A DNA stretch of 64,000 bases from an alpha proteobacterium BAL199 (lineage in GTDB: Bacteria; Pseudomonadota; Alphaproteobacteria; Thalassobaculales; Thalassobaculaceae). This document shows positions 46,577 to 55,701 of this stretch, in pieces. The stretch covers positions 310,001 to 374,000 of the forward strand of contig ABHC01000002.1 of assembly GCA_000171835.1 (NCBI GenBank), written 5' to 3'. The position numbers and the translations under genes were made by a program. Every line of letters starts with the position of its first letter. The stretch's first letter is position 1. The notes beneath the pieces were generated by a model that searched no databases, was not told the origin of the DNA, and saw nothing but the letters and a program-made list of their open reading frames with translations.

Positions 46577-47902
46577 TCAGGGTCGGCCGGCGAGATCGTC
46601 CAACTCCGCGAAGTCCGGCAGGGCCGTGTCGATCGCTCGGCCGCGGCGGACCACCACGCGGTCGCTCTGCGGCCGTGCGATCAACTCGTCGAACCGCCGG
46701 GCCGAGAACAGGATCAGGTCTGCCGGTGCACCGACGGCGATGCGGCCAGCATCAATACCCATGGCGGTAGCAGGGGTCCGGGCGACGGCCGCCGGCCACG
46801 GCGCGATTGGCCGGTCGAGATGGCCGACCCGCACCGCCGTCCGGAAAACCTCGATCAGGTCAAGGTCGCCATAGGCGTAGAACGGGTCGCGAGTGTTGTC
46901 GCTGGCAATAGTTACCGCGACGCCGTGGTCTGCCAGTTCTAGCAACGGTGCCACGCCGCGCTGGCGAGGGCTGCGTCCGGGCACGCGATCCTGCAGAAAC
47001 AAATTGCACAGCGGCAACGACACCACCGCCACGCCGAGATCGGCGATCCGCGCCATGCTGCGGTCTGCGTCGGCGTCTGCTCGGGTCGACAGGCTGCACA
47101 GATGGCCAAGGGTCACCGGCCCGGTGAAGCCCGTGCGTTCGATGGCGTCGAGGATCCGGTCGATCTCGGCGACCGACGGATCGATGGTCTCGTCGACATG
47201 CATGTCGACAGCCAGACCACGCACTGCCGCCAGGGTGAGTGCCCGGTCGAGCAGGGCATCGGCGTTCGGATCCTCATACGCGACCACCCCGAGAACACCA
47301 TCATACGCGGCCACCATATCGGCGATCCGGCGGGCGTAATCGGCATCCGAATAGTGCGATATCGGAACCAGTGCTGAGGGCTGGATCGCGATTCGAGCAG
47401 ACCAAGCCTCGCGGACGGGAGCCAGTGCCCGCCACGACCGTTCTGGATCGTCCTGGACCGTGTCGAGATGGGTGCGCAGCGCAACGGTGCCGTGGGCGTA
47501 GGCACACCGCAGGGCGAAATCCATCCGTCGCTGAACATCGGTCTGGGTCCACCGACTCGTTCGATCCGGCGGCACCGCCGCGAGGGCGCCGGCGAAGTCA
47601 GCCATCGGATTCGGGGCCCTCGGCAGGATGTGCCCTTTGTCGAGATGGGTGTGCAGGTCGACCAGGCCCGGCCAGACCTGCCGGCTGGCCCGGTCGATCA
47701 CTGCGAAGTCGCCGCCGACCGTACCGGGCGGCTCGATTGCTCCGACCCGGTTGTCGTTGATGACCAGATCGCAGCGTGTCAGTCCGTCCGGACCAACCGC
47801 TAGGTCGACCGAGCTGGGCGCATCGAGCAGCACCGATGGGACTGCCGCATTAGCCAACACCCAACGCCCGGTCTCCGGGATCTCCGCGCGTCCATCAATC
47901 AT
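46577..47902 (-). CDS. cytosine deaminase-like amidohydrolase
   Basis: 441 residues of the metal-dependent amidohydrolase superfamily. The first metal motif is LVDLHTHLDKGH, the second VDMHVDE with a third at VTLGHLCSLS, and the Asp of VTIASDNTRDPFYAYGDLDLIEVF corresponds to the CodA-type active-site strand. Substrate class is therefore probably a cyclic amidine, such as a pyrimidine, pterin or creatinine-like ring (inference). The ATG overlaps the permease gene by 8 nt, making it the last gene of an ABC importer operon; the transported compound is the likely substrate. Confidence 0.85.
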   Translation of the reverse strand: MIDGRAEIPETGRWVLANAAVPSVLLDAPSSVDLAVGPDGLTRCDLVINDNRVGAIEPPGTVGGDFAVIDRASRQVWPGLVDLHTHLDKGHILPRAPNPMADFAGALAAVPPDRTSRWTQTDVQRRMDFALRCAYAHGTVALRTHLDTVQDDPERSWRALAPVREAWSARIAIQPSALVPISHYSDADYARRIADMVAAYDGVLGVVAYEDPNADALLDRALTLAAVRGLAVDMHVDETIDPSVAEIDRILDAIERTGFTGPVTLGHLCSLSTRADADADRSMARIADLGVAVVSLPLCNLFLQDRVPGRSPRQRGVAPLLELADHGVAVTIASDNTRDPFYAYGDLDLIEVFRTAVRVGHLDRPIAPWPAAVARTPATAMGIDAGRIAVGAPADLILFSARRFDELIARPQSDRVVVRRGRAIDTALPDFAELDDLAGRP

Positions 47903-48752
47903 CGGTCGGTGCCGCGCTTTCGTGCCAGCGTCGCAGGATCAGGTGCTGCAACAGGGTGAACATCAGGAAGATCACGATTCCGGTGAGCGAGATCAGGAAC
48001 AAGGCGGCGAACATCCTGGGGATCTCCAGGCGGTAGCCGGATTCCAGAATCCGGTAGGCCAGCCCCGATGAAGTGCCGGCCGACCCGGCGGCGAACTCCG
48101 CGACAATTGCCCCGATCAGGGCGAGGCCGCCGGCGATCCGAAGCCCCGCCAGGAAGTACGGCATGGCCGACGGCAGCCTCAGGTACCGCAGCGTCTGCCA
48201 GCGGGTCGCGCCATACAGCCTGTAGAGCGCCAGAAGGTTCCGGTCGGCGGAGTTCAGCCCGAGCGTGGTGTTCGACAGGATCGGGAAGAACGCGACGATC
48301 CAGGCGCAGATCAGCAGGGCAGCGTGTACATTGTCGACATAGATCAGGATCAGCGGGGCGATCGCGATCACCGGCGTTACCTGCAGGACCACGGCGTAAG
48401 GGAAGAAGCTCAGTTCCACCCACTTCGACTGGGTGAACAGCACGGCCAGCAGCAGTCCGCCAAACGTCGCCACCACCAGGGCGAGCACCGTGATCTCCAG
48501 CGTCACCAGCAGCGATGGCCACAGCGTTTCCCAGTCGTTCACCAGGCTGTCCAGGACCAGCGCTGGACCGGGCAGGATGTAGGGCGGAATGCCGTTGACA
48601 CGCACGATCAGGTCCCAGGCCGCCAGGGCGATCAGACCGACCACCAGCGGCGCCAGGATCCGGGCTGCCCGTTCCCGGCGTCGCGCGTCACGGGCCGCCG
48701 CCAGACGCTGTCCGGCATCCTGAGCCTCGGCGACGATGTCGGCGCGGGTCAC
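47895..48752 (-). CDS. ABC transporter permease (SsuC/TauC/ThiX type)
   Basis: About 285 residues with six membrane helices. The ATPase-contacting EAA loop is LYGATRWQTLRYLRLPSAMPYF and the following GLRIAGGLALIGAIVAEF. The frame continues to 48800, but GTG 48752 overlaps the ATPase stop (GTGA) and gives a normal N-terminus. It is the membrane channel of the importer encoded with the genes at 48749 and 49537. Confidence 0.92.
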   Translation of the reverse strand: MTRADIVAEAQDAGQRLAAARDARRRERAARILAPLVVGLIALAAWDLIVRVNGIPPYILPGPALVLDSLVNDWETLWPSLLVTLEITVLALVVATFGGLLLAVLFTQSKWVELSFFPYAVVLQVTPVIAIAPLILIYVDNVHAALLICAWIVAFFPILSNTTLGLNSADRNLLALYRLYGATRWQTLRYLRLPSAMPYFLAGLRIAGGLALIGAIVAEFAAGSAGTSSGLAYRILESGYRLEIPRMFAALFLISLTGIVIFLMFTLLQHLILRRWHESAAPTDD

Positions 48753-49540
48753 GCCGCCGCTCCCATGGCGCGGTGCAGAATGGCGCTGGTTGCTTGGCAA
48801 GTGGCGGCGTAGCGCGGATCGGTTCGGAAGGCTTCGGTTCGCGGGTAGGGGACGTCGACGGCGATCTCCTCGGCGATGCGGCCAGGGCGTGGCGTCATCA
48901 CTGCGATCCGCGAAGCTAGGTAGACACTCTCGAACACGCTGTGGGTCACGAACACCACCGTCCAGCCATGTTCCTGCTGGAGGCGCAACAGATCGTCGTT
49001 CAGCTTGAATCGGGTAATCTCGTCGAGAGCGGCGAACGGTTCGTCCATCAGCAGCAAACGGGGTCGGGTGACCAGGGCACGGGCAATGGAAACCCGCATT
49101 TTCATGCCACCCGACAACTGGCGCGGATAGGCCGCTTCGAATCCGTCGAGGCCCACTCCGGACAGCGCTTCACACACCTGTTGGCGGGCATCGGCGCGCG
49201 AAATTCCGGCGAGCCGCAACGGCAGCCAGACATTGTCGAAGGCAGACGCCCAGGGCATCAGCGTCGGCTCCTGGAACACGTACGCGACATCGTGGTGCCA
49301 TGCCTCGGCAGGAGGGCCAGCGGACGGCGTTACCAGCAGGCGCCCGGAATCGGCCTGCATCAGCCCGGCGATCAGCCGCAGAGCCGTGCTCTTCCCGCAG
49401 CCAGATGGACCAAGCAGGCTGAGGAACTCACCCTCCCGCACATTCAGGTCGAGACCGTCCAGGGCCACGACGCCGTTGGCAAAAGCCTTACGGATGCCGG
49501 CAAGGCTAATGACGGATCGGGCAGCAGCCGGCTCGGTCAT
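48749..49540 (-). CDS. ABC transporter ATP-binding protein
   Basis: 263 residues. Walker A LLGPSGCGKSTALRLIAGL, signature LSGGMKMRVSIARAL, Walker B LLLMDEPFAALDEITR and the His switch VVFVTHSVFES are all in place. It energises the adjacent permease and overlaps both neighbours by 4 nt. The family is the nitrate/taurine/thiamine-precursor type. Confidence 0.95.
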   Translation of the reverse strand: MTEPAAARSVISLAGIRKAFANGVVALDGLDLNVREGEFLSLLGPSGCGKSTALRLIAGLMQADSGRLLVTPSAGPPAEAWHHDVAYVFQEPTLMPWASAFDNVWLPLRLAGISRADARQQVCEALSGVGLDGFEAAYPRQLSGGMKMRVSIARALVTRPRLLLMDEPFAALDEITRFKLNDDLLRLQQEHGWTVVFVTHSVFESVYLASRIAVMTPRPGRIAEEIAVDVPYPRTEAFRTDPRYAATCQATSAILHRAMGAAA

Positions 49541-50571
49541 TGTTTGGCGAGCAACTCCTGTTTGCGCTCCAGCCCGACGCCCTTGTTGACGAACTGCAGC
49601 GTGTAGCCGCGATCCAGCGGCAGATCCTGACTGTACGGGCCGACGTCAACGGCGAAGGTGAAGAACGAAAGCCAGCGATCATCGGTCATGGCGTTGATGC
49701 CGAGAGTCAGTGCGTCCCCGGAATCGGCGATCCCGTACTCGTTCATCTTGGACCTGGAGTACGCTAGTTGCGCGTCGGAGATGTCAGGGTTGTCGATCTT
49801 GATTAGGGCGTTCGCGGCGCTCGGGTCGCCATACAGGTAGTTGACCCAGCCGATCGCCGTGGCGTCGACGAAGCGCTGAACCAGATCGGGATTCTCTTCG
49901 ACCAGCTTCCATGATGTGTCGATGGTGGTCGAGTAGCTGCGATAGCCGTTGTCGGCCAGCAAGAACACACCCGGGCTGAAGCTTGCCACCTGCTCGATGG
50001 CGAACGGCTCGGAGGTCACGTAACCTTGCTGTGCCCAGTCTTTGTTGGCGATGAACGGGCCTGGATTGAAAGTGTACGGTCTGATCTGATCGTCCGTGAA
50101 TCCATAAACCTTCTTGAGCCACTCCCAGAAGGTGATCTGCCCGGCCTTGCTGATCAGGATGGTTGCACCCTTCAGGTCGGCGAGTTTCTGGTATGGCGAG
50201 TCCGGGTGGACCATCAGGATCTGCGGGTCTTTTTGGAAGTTCGCCGCGACCGTAACCATCGGCACTTTGTTGGCCAGATAGTTGAAGGTGCCGAACATGT
50301 TGCCGCCCATGTTGAAGTCAAGCTTCCCGGCGGCCAGCAGCTGCGGATGGTTGATGTTCGGCCCGCCCTGCCGGATGGTCACGCTGAGCCCGTAGCGTTC
50401 GTAGGTGCCATCGGCAACCGCTTGATAGTAGCCGCCGTGCTCGGCCTGGGCCTTCCAATTGGTGCCGAAGGTGACGGTATCGAGCGCTGTGGCCGGCGAG
50501 ACGGCCAACATCGTCACGGCGGCCGCAGCCGCCAGCCGCGTTGCCCAGTGTCCCAGGATCAACATGGTCAT
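49537..50571 (-). CDS. ABC transporter substrate-binding protein, NMT1/SsuA-like
   Basis: 344 residues. An N-terminal signal peptide (LAAAAAVTMLAVSPATA, cleavage near residue 30) is followed by a periplasmic binding protein of the NMT1/ThiY type: TFGTNWKAQAEHGGYYQA and QGGPNINHPQLLAAGKLDF, then GYVTSEPFAIEQ. This fold binds pyrimidine thiamine or riboflavin precursors, alkanesulfonates or similar; the pairing with a cytosine-deaminase-like enzyme favours a nitrogen heterocycle (inference). First gene of the operon, divergent from prfC. Confidence 0.88.
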   Translation of the reverse strand: MTMLILGHWATRLAAAAAVTMLAVSPATALDTVTFGTNWKAQAEHGGYYQAVADGTYERYGLSVTIRQGGPNINHPQLLAAGKLDFNMGGNMFGTFNYLANKVPMVTVAANFQKDPQILMVHPDSPYQKLADLKGATILISKAGQITFWEWLKKVYGFTDDQIRPYTFNPGPFIANKDWAQQGYVTSEPFAIEQVASFSPGVFLLADNGYRSYSTTIDTSWKLVEENPDLVQRFVDATAIGWVNYLYGDPSAANALIKIDNPDISDAQLAYSRSKMNEYGIADSGDALTLGINAMTDDRWLSFFTFAVDVGPYSQDLPLDRGYTLQFVNKGVGLERKQELLAKQ

Positions 50572-50724
50572 CGGTATCCTCCGTGTCCTCGGTCAATCGG
50601 AGACGTGAAAGCCAGCGTATCGGTAGCTGCTGCGGTGCACAATAGATACGAGCGGTGCGCGGCCCTTGATGTCCGGTTCGCCGGTCGTTATCTAGCGGGC
50701 CTTCACGTCAGGGATATCACCGCT

Positions 50725-52317
50725 ATGGGCTCGCTCGCCGAGGAGGTGGCCCGGCGCCGGACTTTCGCGATCATCTCGCACCCGGATGCCGGAAAGACCA
50801 CGCTGACCGAGAAGCTGCTTCTGTTCGGGGGAGCGATCCAGCTCGCCGGTGCCGTGAAGGCGCGCGGACAGGCCCGGCGTGCCCGTTCCGACTGGATGAA
50901 GGTCGAGCAGGAGCGCGGCATCTCGGTCGCGTCGTCGGTGATGACCTACGAGTTCCAGGGCAAGACCTTCAACCTGCTGGACACTCCGGGCCACGAGGAC
51001 TTCTCCGAGGACACCTACCGCACTCTGACAGCCGTCGACTCGGCCGTGATGGTGATCGACGCCGCGAAAGGCATCGAGGAGCAGACCCGCAAGCTGTTCG
51101 AGGTGTGCCGCCTGCGTGACGTGCCGATCGTCACGTTCATCAACAAGCTGGACCGCGAGACCCGAGATCCGTTCGAACTTCTGGATGAGATTGAACAGAC
51201 CCTGGCGCTCGACGTTTCGCCGGCCAGCTGGCCGATCGGCACGGGACAGCGCTTCAAAGGTTGCTACGACTTGCTGCGCGACCAGCTGATCCTGGTGGCG
51301 CGTGGCAACCACGATCGCCCAGCGGAGGGTATCCAGTGCCGCGGTCTTGACGACCCCAAGCTGGACGAGCTGCTACCGGCCGATCAGGTTCGTGAGTTGC
51401 GCGAGCAGGTCGAGATGGTGCGCGGCCTGTGCCCGGAGTTCGACCTGGAGGCGTTCCGCTACGGCACCATGACGCCGGTGTTCTTCGGCAGCGCTCTGAA
51501 CAATTTCGGCGTTCGCGAGTTGCTGCAGGGCGTGGCCGAGTACGCACCGTCGCCGCGGCCACAGCCGGCCGTCGAGCGGTCGATTCTGCCGGATGAAACC
51601 AAGGTGTCGGCGTTCGTGTTCAAAATCCAGGCGAACATGGATCCCAAGCACCGAGACCGTATTGCGTTCGTGCGCCTCAGTTCGGGTCACTTCAAGCGTG
51701 GCATGAAGTTGAAGCACATCCGCAGCGGCAAGCAGATGACCATGCACAATCCGGTGCTGTTCCTGGCCCGGGACCGGGAAGTGGCGGACGAGGCCTGGCC
51801 GGGCGACATCATCGGGATTCCAAACCACGGCAACCTGCGAATCGGCGATACGCTTACTGAAGGCGAGGAACTGCACGTCACCGGCATTCCAAGCTTTGCA
51901 CCTGAACTGCTGCAGCGGGTTCGTCCCGCTGATCCTATGAAAATGAAGCACTTATCTCGAGCGGTTGAGCAATTGGCTGAAGAAGGGGCTGCCAAGGCCT
52001 TCAAGACCCGCCTGGGCAGTCAGTGGATCGTGGGGGTGGTGGGGCCACTACAGTTCGAAGTGCTGGCCGACCGGATCCGCACGGAATACGACGTGCCTGT
52101 GACGTTCGAGACCGCCGGTCTGTACACGGCCCGGTGGGTCGCCGGCGACGATGACGGGGCGGAGTTGAAGCGGTTTATCGATGCCCACCAGGGTGATCTG
52201 GCGGAAGATCACGACGGTGATTGGGTGTTCCTGGCCCGCAACGCCTGGCATTTGAAGCACACCGCCGAGACGTGGCCGAAGCTGCGGTTCATGGCAACCA
52301 AGCAGCAGCAGATCTGA
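50725..52317 (+). CDS. prfC: peptide chain release factor 3
   Basis: 530 residues, a translational GTPase that removes RF1/RF2 after termination. G1 is HPDAGKTTLTEKLL, G2/G3 region DWMKVEQERGISV and NLLDTPGHEDFSEDT, G4 TFINKLDRE. Length equals E. coli RF3. The frame is open far upstream to 50026 across the divergent gene, but ATG 50725 gives the family start. Confidence 0.97.
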   Translation: MGSLAEEVARRRTFAIISHPDAGKTTLTEKLLLFGGAIQLAGAVKARGQARRARSDWMKVEQERGISVASSVMTYEFQGKTFNLLDTPGHEDFSEDTYRTLTAVDSAVMVIDAAKGIEEQTRKLFEVCRLRDVPIVTFINKLDRETRDPFELLDEIEQTLALDVSPASWPIGTGQRFKGCYDLLRDQLILVARGNHDRPAEGIQCRGLDDPKLDELLPADQVRELREQVEMVRGLCPEFDLEAFRYGTMTPVFFGSALNNFGVRELLQGVAEYAPSPRPQPAVERSILPDETKVSAFVFKIQANMDPKHRDRIAFVRLSSGHFKRGMKLKHIRSGKQMTMHNPVLFLARDREVADEAWPGDIIGIPNHGNLRIGDTLTEGEELHVTGIPSFAPELLQRVRPADPMKMKHLSRAVEQLAEEGAAKAFKTRLGSQWIVGVVGPLQFEVLADRIRTEYDVPVTFETAGLYTARWVAGDDDGAELKRFIDAHQGDLAEDHDGDWVFLARNAWHLKHTAETWPKLRFMATKQQQI

Positions 52318-52393
52318 GGCGGCCGCCGGACAGGGCGAATCTGTCACAGAATCGTCGATTGCCGGATCGATTGCGGCGCGGCAAAGTCCGGCC

Positions 52394-52536
52394 ATGACTG
52401 ATACAGCCGCGCCCGCAAGCCTGATCGACCGCACCTCCGCAATCTCCGGTCTGCCTGGACCGGTCTGTCGGATTCCACCCGGTACTATCTGTCGGGCGCG
52501 CCGCGCCCGGATCTGCCGGGTGATGATCTCGCCAAG
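52394..52536 (+). other. frameshifted N-terminal coding part of malonyl-CoA decarboxylase
   Basis: ATG 52394 opens a frame reading ...SLIDRT, ending the match at codon 52433-52435. The other frame, which is that of the decarboxylase gene, continues the family pattern without a gap from 52435: LRNLRSAWTGLSDSTRYYL, then PRPDLPGDDLAK, and joins the ATG at 52537. Adding one C at 52435 would restore a single frame. This is a 1-nt deletion or a sequencing error in the homopolymer-like ACC(C)T context. Confidence 0.65.
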
Positions 52537-53829
52537 ATGCGTCTGCAGATGACGGACTGCCTTGAGGCAAAGGGCGGCGAGGTGTCGGCACGCGCCCGCG
52601 CCGCCGAACTCGGGCGATCTTATCTTGCGCTGAACGCCACCGGCCGGCGTCGTTTCCTGACGTTGCTGGCCGAGGAGTTCGGCCCGGATCGTACGCAGGT
52701 ATCCCTGGCTGTCGAAGCGTTGCAGGCGGCGCACTCGGAAGAAGAAAGTCGGCGCAGCGAGCGGCGGTTGCGCGATTCGCTGGTTCCGCACTGGCGACGG
52801 CTTCTGATGCGGTTTAACGCGTTGCCCGAAGGGGTGAAGTTCCTGGTCGACCTGCGGGCCGAACTGGTGCCGATGGCGAAAGATTCGCCGGAACTGACCG
52901 ACTTGGACGCCGACCTGCGCGAGTTGTTGGCGGCTTGGTTTGACGTCGGTTTGCTGGAGCTGCGTCAGATCACGTGGGAAGCCCCGGCAGCCCTGCTCGA
53001 AAAGCTGATCGCCTATGAGGCAGTCCACAAGATTCGGTCGTGGGAAGATCTGAAGAATCGGCTGGATTCGGACCGGCGATGCTTTGCCTATTTCCATCCG
53101 AACATGCCGCAGGAACCACTGATTTTCGTGGAGGTCGCACTGGTCGACGGCATGTCTGCTGGGGTTGAGGCGCTGCTCGACGAGGACGCGCCGCGAACCG
53201 ATCCCCATGCGGCGAACACGGCAATTTTCTACTCAATCTCCAACGCGCAGCGCGGCCTGGCCGGAATCAGCTTCGGCAACTTCCTCATCAAGCGTGTGGT
53301 TGATGTGCTGGAGCACGAATTCCCGAGCCTGAAAACCTTCGCCACTCTGTCGCCTATTCCAGGCTTTGCTTCCTGGTACGCCAGCGCGGTTGAAGACGGG
53401 CAGGGGCCCTCCCTAACCGCGCCGGAGCGCCGGGCACTGCTCGCAGCCCTTGGGTTAGAGGACGACGACAGTGGCGATTCGGACCTGGTCGGCAGAGCTC
53501 TGGCGGTCGAGGGCTGGTGGCGGACCACCGCGCTGTCCGAGGCTCTGAAAGCCCCGATGATGAGAATGGCGGCCCGTTATCTGCTGACAGCCAAGCGATC
53601 GAACGGCACGGCCCGCGATCCGGTGGCGCATTTCCACCTGTCGAACGGAGCGCGAATGGAGCGCCTGAACTGGCTGGGTGACCCGTCGCCCAACGGTCTT
53701 CGGCAATCATCCGGAATGATGATCAACTATCTCTATAAGCTGAGTGCGATCGACGACAATCACGAAGCCTACTCGGACGGCGCTCAGATCGCGTCGTCCT
53801 CTGCGATGCGCGCGTTGGTACGCGGCTGA
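52537..53829 (+). CDS. malonyl-CoA decarboxylase, N-terminus separated by a frameshift
   Basis: 430 residues from ATG 52537. Converts malonyl-CoA to acetyl-CoA. The catalytic Ser-His pair can be placed in YSISNAQRGLAGISFGNFL (Ser) and DPVAHFHLSNGA (His); family stretches such as CLEAKGGEVSARARAAELG and ATLSPIPGFASWY are clear. Homologues start some 50 residues earlier, and this missing part is visible in another frame upstream (see 52394-52536). No ribosome-binding site precedes 52537, so expression from here is doubtful. tRNA-Leu follows. Confidence 0.82.
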   Translation: MRLQMTDCLEAKGGEVSARARAAELGRSYLALNATGRRRFLTLLAEEFGPDRTQVSLAVEALQAAHSEEESRRSERRLRDSLVPHWRRLLMRFNALPEGVKFLVDLRAELVPMAKDSPELTDLDADLRELLAAWFDVGLLELRQITWEAPAALLEKLIAYEAVHKIRSWEDLKNRLDSDRRCFAYFHPNMPQEPLIFVEVALVDGMSAGVEALLDEDAPRTDPHAANTAIFYSISNAQRGLAGISFGNFLIKRVVDVLEHEFPSLKTFATLSPIPGFASWYASAVEDGQGPSLTAPERRALLAALGLEDDDSGDSDLVGRALAVEGWWRTTALSEALKAPMMRMAARYLLTAKRSNGTARDPVAHFHLSNGARMERLNWLGDPSPNGLRQSSGMMINYLYKLSAIDDNHEAYSDGAQIASSSAMRALVRG

Positions 53830-53859
53830 GACCGGCACTGCGGTGCGGGTCCCGCCCGG

Positions 53860-53888
53860 TTGACGCGGGATGCGAGGTCATATAGCAG
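53860..53888 (+). promoter_or_regulatory. candidate sigma70 promoter for tRNA-Leu
   Basis: TTGACG (53860-53865), 17 nt, TAGCAG (53883-53888), 34 nt before the tRNA. A TATAGC reading with 15-nt spacing is also possible. Confidence 0.45.
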
Positions 53889-53922
53889 TGCGCCTCCTGA
53901 CGTAGGGCGCGCAACGCTCGGC

Positions 53923-54007
53923 GCGGGTGTGGTGGAATTGGTAGACACGCTGGATTTAGGTTCCAGTGGCGCAAGCCTTGGGGGTTCGAGTCCCTCCACC
54001 CGCACCA
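53923..54007 (+). tRNA. tRNA-Leu (anticodon TAG)
   Basis: Class II tRNA with a long variable arm. Acceptor GCGGGTG pairs with CACCCGC; anticodon stem CTGGA/TCCAG with loop TTTAGGT (anticodon TAG at 53957-53959); T loop TTCGAGT; CCA encoded at 54005-54007. Confidence 0.97.
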
Positions 54008-54058
54008 GGGCGTCGATCGGACCGCGACCGCGGGCCCTTGATCGACCGGATGTGTTCC

Positions 54059-55582
54059 ATGCAAGTCAATGAGACCCTCAACGAGGGACTGAAGCGCGAA
54101 TTTACCATCGTCGTTCCGGCATCGGAGATCGATGCCGAGTTGAACGGGCGGTTGGCCGAACTCGCTCCGCAGATGAGCCTACCGGGCTTCCGGCCCGGCA
54201 AGGTGCCGCCGGCGCTCCTGCGCGCCCGCTACGGCGACTCCTTGCTCGGCGAGATTCTCGAAAAGGCGGTCAACGCCAACACCGAGATGGCGATGACCGA
54301 GCGTGGCCTACGGCCCGCCGTCCAGCCGAAGGTCGAGATCACCGCCTACGACAAGGGCAAGGACCTCGAGTACACGGTCTCGATCGAGTTGATGCCGGAG
54401 ATCGATCCGATCGACTTCGCGTCGCTGTCGGTGGAACGCACCATCGCCAAGGTCGATGACAAGGCCGTGACCGAGGCGCTGGAGCGTATGGCCGCTCAGC
54501 AGAAGGACAGCGAGCCGGTTGCCGACAAGCGCGGCGCGGTCGACGGCGACGTGGTCGTCATCGACTTCGAGGGCAAGATCGACGGCACGCCGTTCGAGGG
54601 TGGAGCCGCTCAGGACCATCACCTGGAACTGGGATCGAACTCGTTCATTCCGGGTTTCGAGGGGCAGGTGGTTGGCGCCGAGGTTGGCGAAAGCCGCGAC
54701 GTGACAGTGTCCTTCCCCGACGACTATCAAGCCTCTCATCTGGCCGGCAAGGAAGCGGTGTTCTCGGTGACCGTCAAGGAACTGCGGGCGCCGAAGCCAG
54801 TGTCGATCGACGACGCGCTGGCGCAGCGTTTCGGCCTCGACAGCCTGGATGCCTTGCGAGACGCGGTCCGGGAGCAGATGCAGGGCGAGTTCGCGGAAGC
54901 TGCGCGGGCTAAGACCAAGCGTTCGTTGCTTGACGCGCTGGCCGACCGTCACAGCTTTGCGGTTCCTGCTGGGATGCTGGAGGAAGAGTACCGCGGCATC
55001 GTTCATCAGGTCGTCGCCCATGGTGAAGGCGCTGAGCACAAGCACGATGACGATGGCCACGAGGGTCATGACCACGAAGGTCACGACCACCACGATCACT
55101 CCGGCCACCCTTCGGAAGATGAGAAGATCTCCGAGGAAGAGCGCGCGGAGTATCGGCAGATCGCCGAGCGGCGGGTTCGTCTTGGCTTGCTGCTGTCCGA
55201 GGTCGGCCGGATGAACAACATCCAGGTGACCGACGACGAGGTGACCAACGCCATCCGCTCGCAGGCGGCACGCTTCCCGGGGCAGGAAAAGTTCGTCTTC
55301 GAGTACTACCAGAAGAACCCGCAGGCGCTGGCTCAGGTCCGCGCACCGTTGTTCGAGGACAAGGTCGTCGATTTCATCCTTGAGATGGCAACCGTCACCG
55401 ACAAGGAAGTGACGCCGGAACAGCTGTTCGCCGACGACGAGGCGGACGATGCCGAGACAGATGAGGCTGACGCGTCGACCAAGACCAAGAAGAAGGCGTC
55501 GGACACCAAAGCCAAGGCGGCCGCCAAGCCGAAGAAGGCCAAGGCCACGAAGAGCAAGAAGGAGGAGGACGCTCCGGAGTGA
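54059..55582 (+). CDS. tig: trigger factor, with histidine-rich insert
   Basis: 507 residues, ribosome-associated chaperone and prolyl isomerase. The N-terminal ribosome-binding domain contains the signature [12 protein letters not shown]; the FKBP-like domain includes [20 protein letters not shown]. At residues 327-350 there is an insert of 24 residues with 10 histidines (bases 55037-55108), which is not a feature of E. coli trigger factor and suggests metal binding. The tail is Lys/Ala-rich. The frame runs upstream through tRNA-Leu; ATG 54059 (or 54050) gives the usual [15 protein letters not shown] start. clpP and clpX follow, the normal order. Confidence 0.95.
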   Translation: MQVNETLNEGLKREFTIVVPASEIDAELNGRLAELAPQMSLPGFRPGKVPPALLRARYGDSLLGEILEKAVNANTEMAMTERGLRPAVQPKVEITAYDKGKDLEYTVSIELMPEIDPIDFASLSVERTIAKVDDKAVTEALERMAAQQKDSEPVADKRGAVDGDVVVIDFEGKIDGTPFEGGAAQDHHLELGSNSFIPGFEGQVVGAEVGESRDVTVSFPDDYQASHLAGKEAVFSVTVKELRAPKPVSIDDALAQRFGLDSLDALRDAVREQMQGEFAEAARAKTKRSLLDALADRHSFAVPAGMLEEEYRGIVHQVVAHGEGAEHKHDDDGHEGHDHEGHDHHDHSGHPSEDEKISEEERAEYRQIAERRVRLGLLLSEVGRMNNIQVTDDEVTNAIRSQAARFPGQEKFVFEYYQKNPQALAQVRAPLFEDKVVDFILEMATVTDKEVTPEQLFADDEADDAETDEADASTKTKKKASDTKAKAAAKPKKAKATKSKKEEDAPE

Positions 55583-55602
55583 GCGTTCGCCGCTTTCAGG
55601 AT

Positions 55603-55640
55603 GGGCTGGCAGACCAGCCCGTCACGCCCCATATTGGGCG
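55603..55640 (+). repeat. two consecutive hairpins in the tig-clpP gap
   Basis: GGGCTGG (55603-55609), 4-nt loop, CCAGCCC (55614-55620), then CGCCC (55625-55629) and GGGCG (55636-55640). No T-run follows, so these may be attenuating or RNA-stability elements rather than terminators. Confidence 0.45.
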
Positions 55641-55701
55641 GGCTATTCCAGAGGGATTCGCTTTCTGCGGCCCCCGACACCAGGACGAAGGTACGGCATC
55701 G

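Noticed and set aside
50026-50724. N-terminal extension of prfC by 233 codons
   Set aside because: It would run antisense through the substrate-binding protein gene; RF3 homologues begin at the Met at 50725.
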